Notes under the pieces: model-generated
Seen by the model: the letters and a program-made list of their open reading frames with translations, nothing else
What the model was told of the DNA's origin: nothing
Database searches by the model: none
Program-made: the position numbers and the translations under genes
Part shown: one piece after another, positions 63,876-64,000 of the stretch
Layout of the letters: every line of letters starts with the position of its first letter
Position numbering within the stretch: the first letter of the stretch is position 1
DNA from: Strongyloides papillosus
Taxonomy: Eukaryota; Nematoda; Chromadorea; Rhabditida; Strongyloididae
Direction: 5' to 3'
Assembly: GCA_005656395.1 (NCBI GenBank)
Contig: SRSI01000009.1
Coordinates: forward strand, 2,046,001 to 2,110,000
DNA length: 64,000 nt

Positions 63876-64000
63876 TTTATGATAATTTATAGAAAAATTT
63901 ATTAATGTACTTTATATGTATATTACATTATAAAAATTTTAATGTAGCGATAGGAAATATTTAAATGTTTGTTCAAATATGAACAGTATTGGGCTAAATA

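Overview
The window looks like a chromosome segment from a small, extremely AT-rich nematode genome, most like Strongyloides or a close clade IV relative. The reasons are a strong A/T bias even in third codon positions, many 31-60 nt introns with TTTTAG/TTTCAG acceptors, T-rich AG sites just upstream of start codons that suit spliced-leader trans-splicing, and a gene set dominated by recognisable nematode orthologues (UNC-62/MEIS, EGL-46/INSM, calcineurin B, IL-17-receptor-like SEFIR protein). Genus assignment is inference from composition and gene structure. No bacterial genes, CRISPR, rRNA, convincing tRNA or transposon was seen.

Layout. 0.7-5.5 kb: an unrecognised basic/AT-hook-like nuclear-type protein (+), a DPM2 homologue (-) and cysteinyl-tRNA synthetase (+) with an optional mitochondrial-targeting first exon. 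5.5-8.8 kb: no gene seen. 8.8-10.2 kb: EGL-46/INSM zinc-finger factor. 12.6-13.0 kb: a small secreted Ig-like protein. 14.5-15.5 kb: proteasome deubiquitinase RPN11 (-). 17.7-18.2 kb: calcineurin B. 19.3-21.1 kb: MARVEL four-span membrane protein. 21.3-22.6 kb (-): secreted prepro-protein with a C-terminal cystine-knot-type domain. 23.5-24.0 kb (-): single-span membrane protein with a PPTY tail. 25.8-26.7 kb (-): TFIIB. 28.2-30.8 kb (+): mitochondrial ribosomal protein S16 followed 87 bp later by an IL-17-receptor-like SEFIR receptor (operon-like), convergent with THYN1 (-).

32.1-37.2 kb holds three consecutive minus-strand genes: SLC46-like transporter, oxysterol-binding-protein relative, and a four-exon 60-aa PMP3/UPF0057 proteolipid. 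40.3-41.8 kb (-): cohesion factor DSCC1. 44.8-55.2 kb (+): UNC-62/MEIS TALE homeobox gene, with two candidate first exons and two homeodomain N-half exons that reading frame makes mutually exclusive. 55.5-58.0 kb (-): ankyrin-repeat inversin-like protein. 58.7-62.2 kb (-): COPII coat SEC23, with a small secreted/neuropeptide-like gene nested on the opposite strand in its largest intron. 62.7-63.9 kb (-): TPR protein.

Most genes are unrelated housekeeping or regulatory loci. Possible functional links are the cystine-knot ligand and SEFIR receptor about 6 kb apart, the MRPS16-SEFIR gene pair, and two neuronal/developmental transcription factors (EGL-46, UNC-62) flanked by large non-coding regions. 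All exon coordinates were inferred by hand from splice consensus, phase continuity and protein similarity; transcript data were not available.
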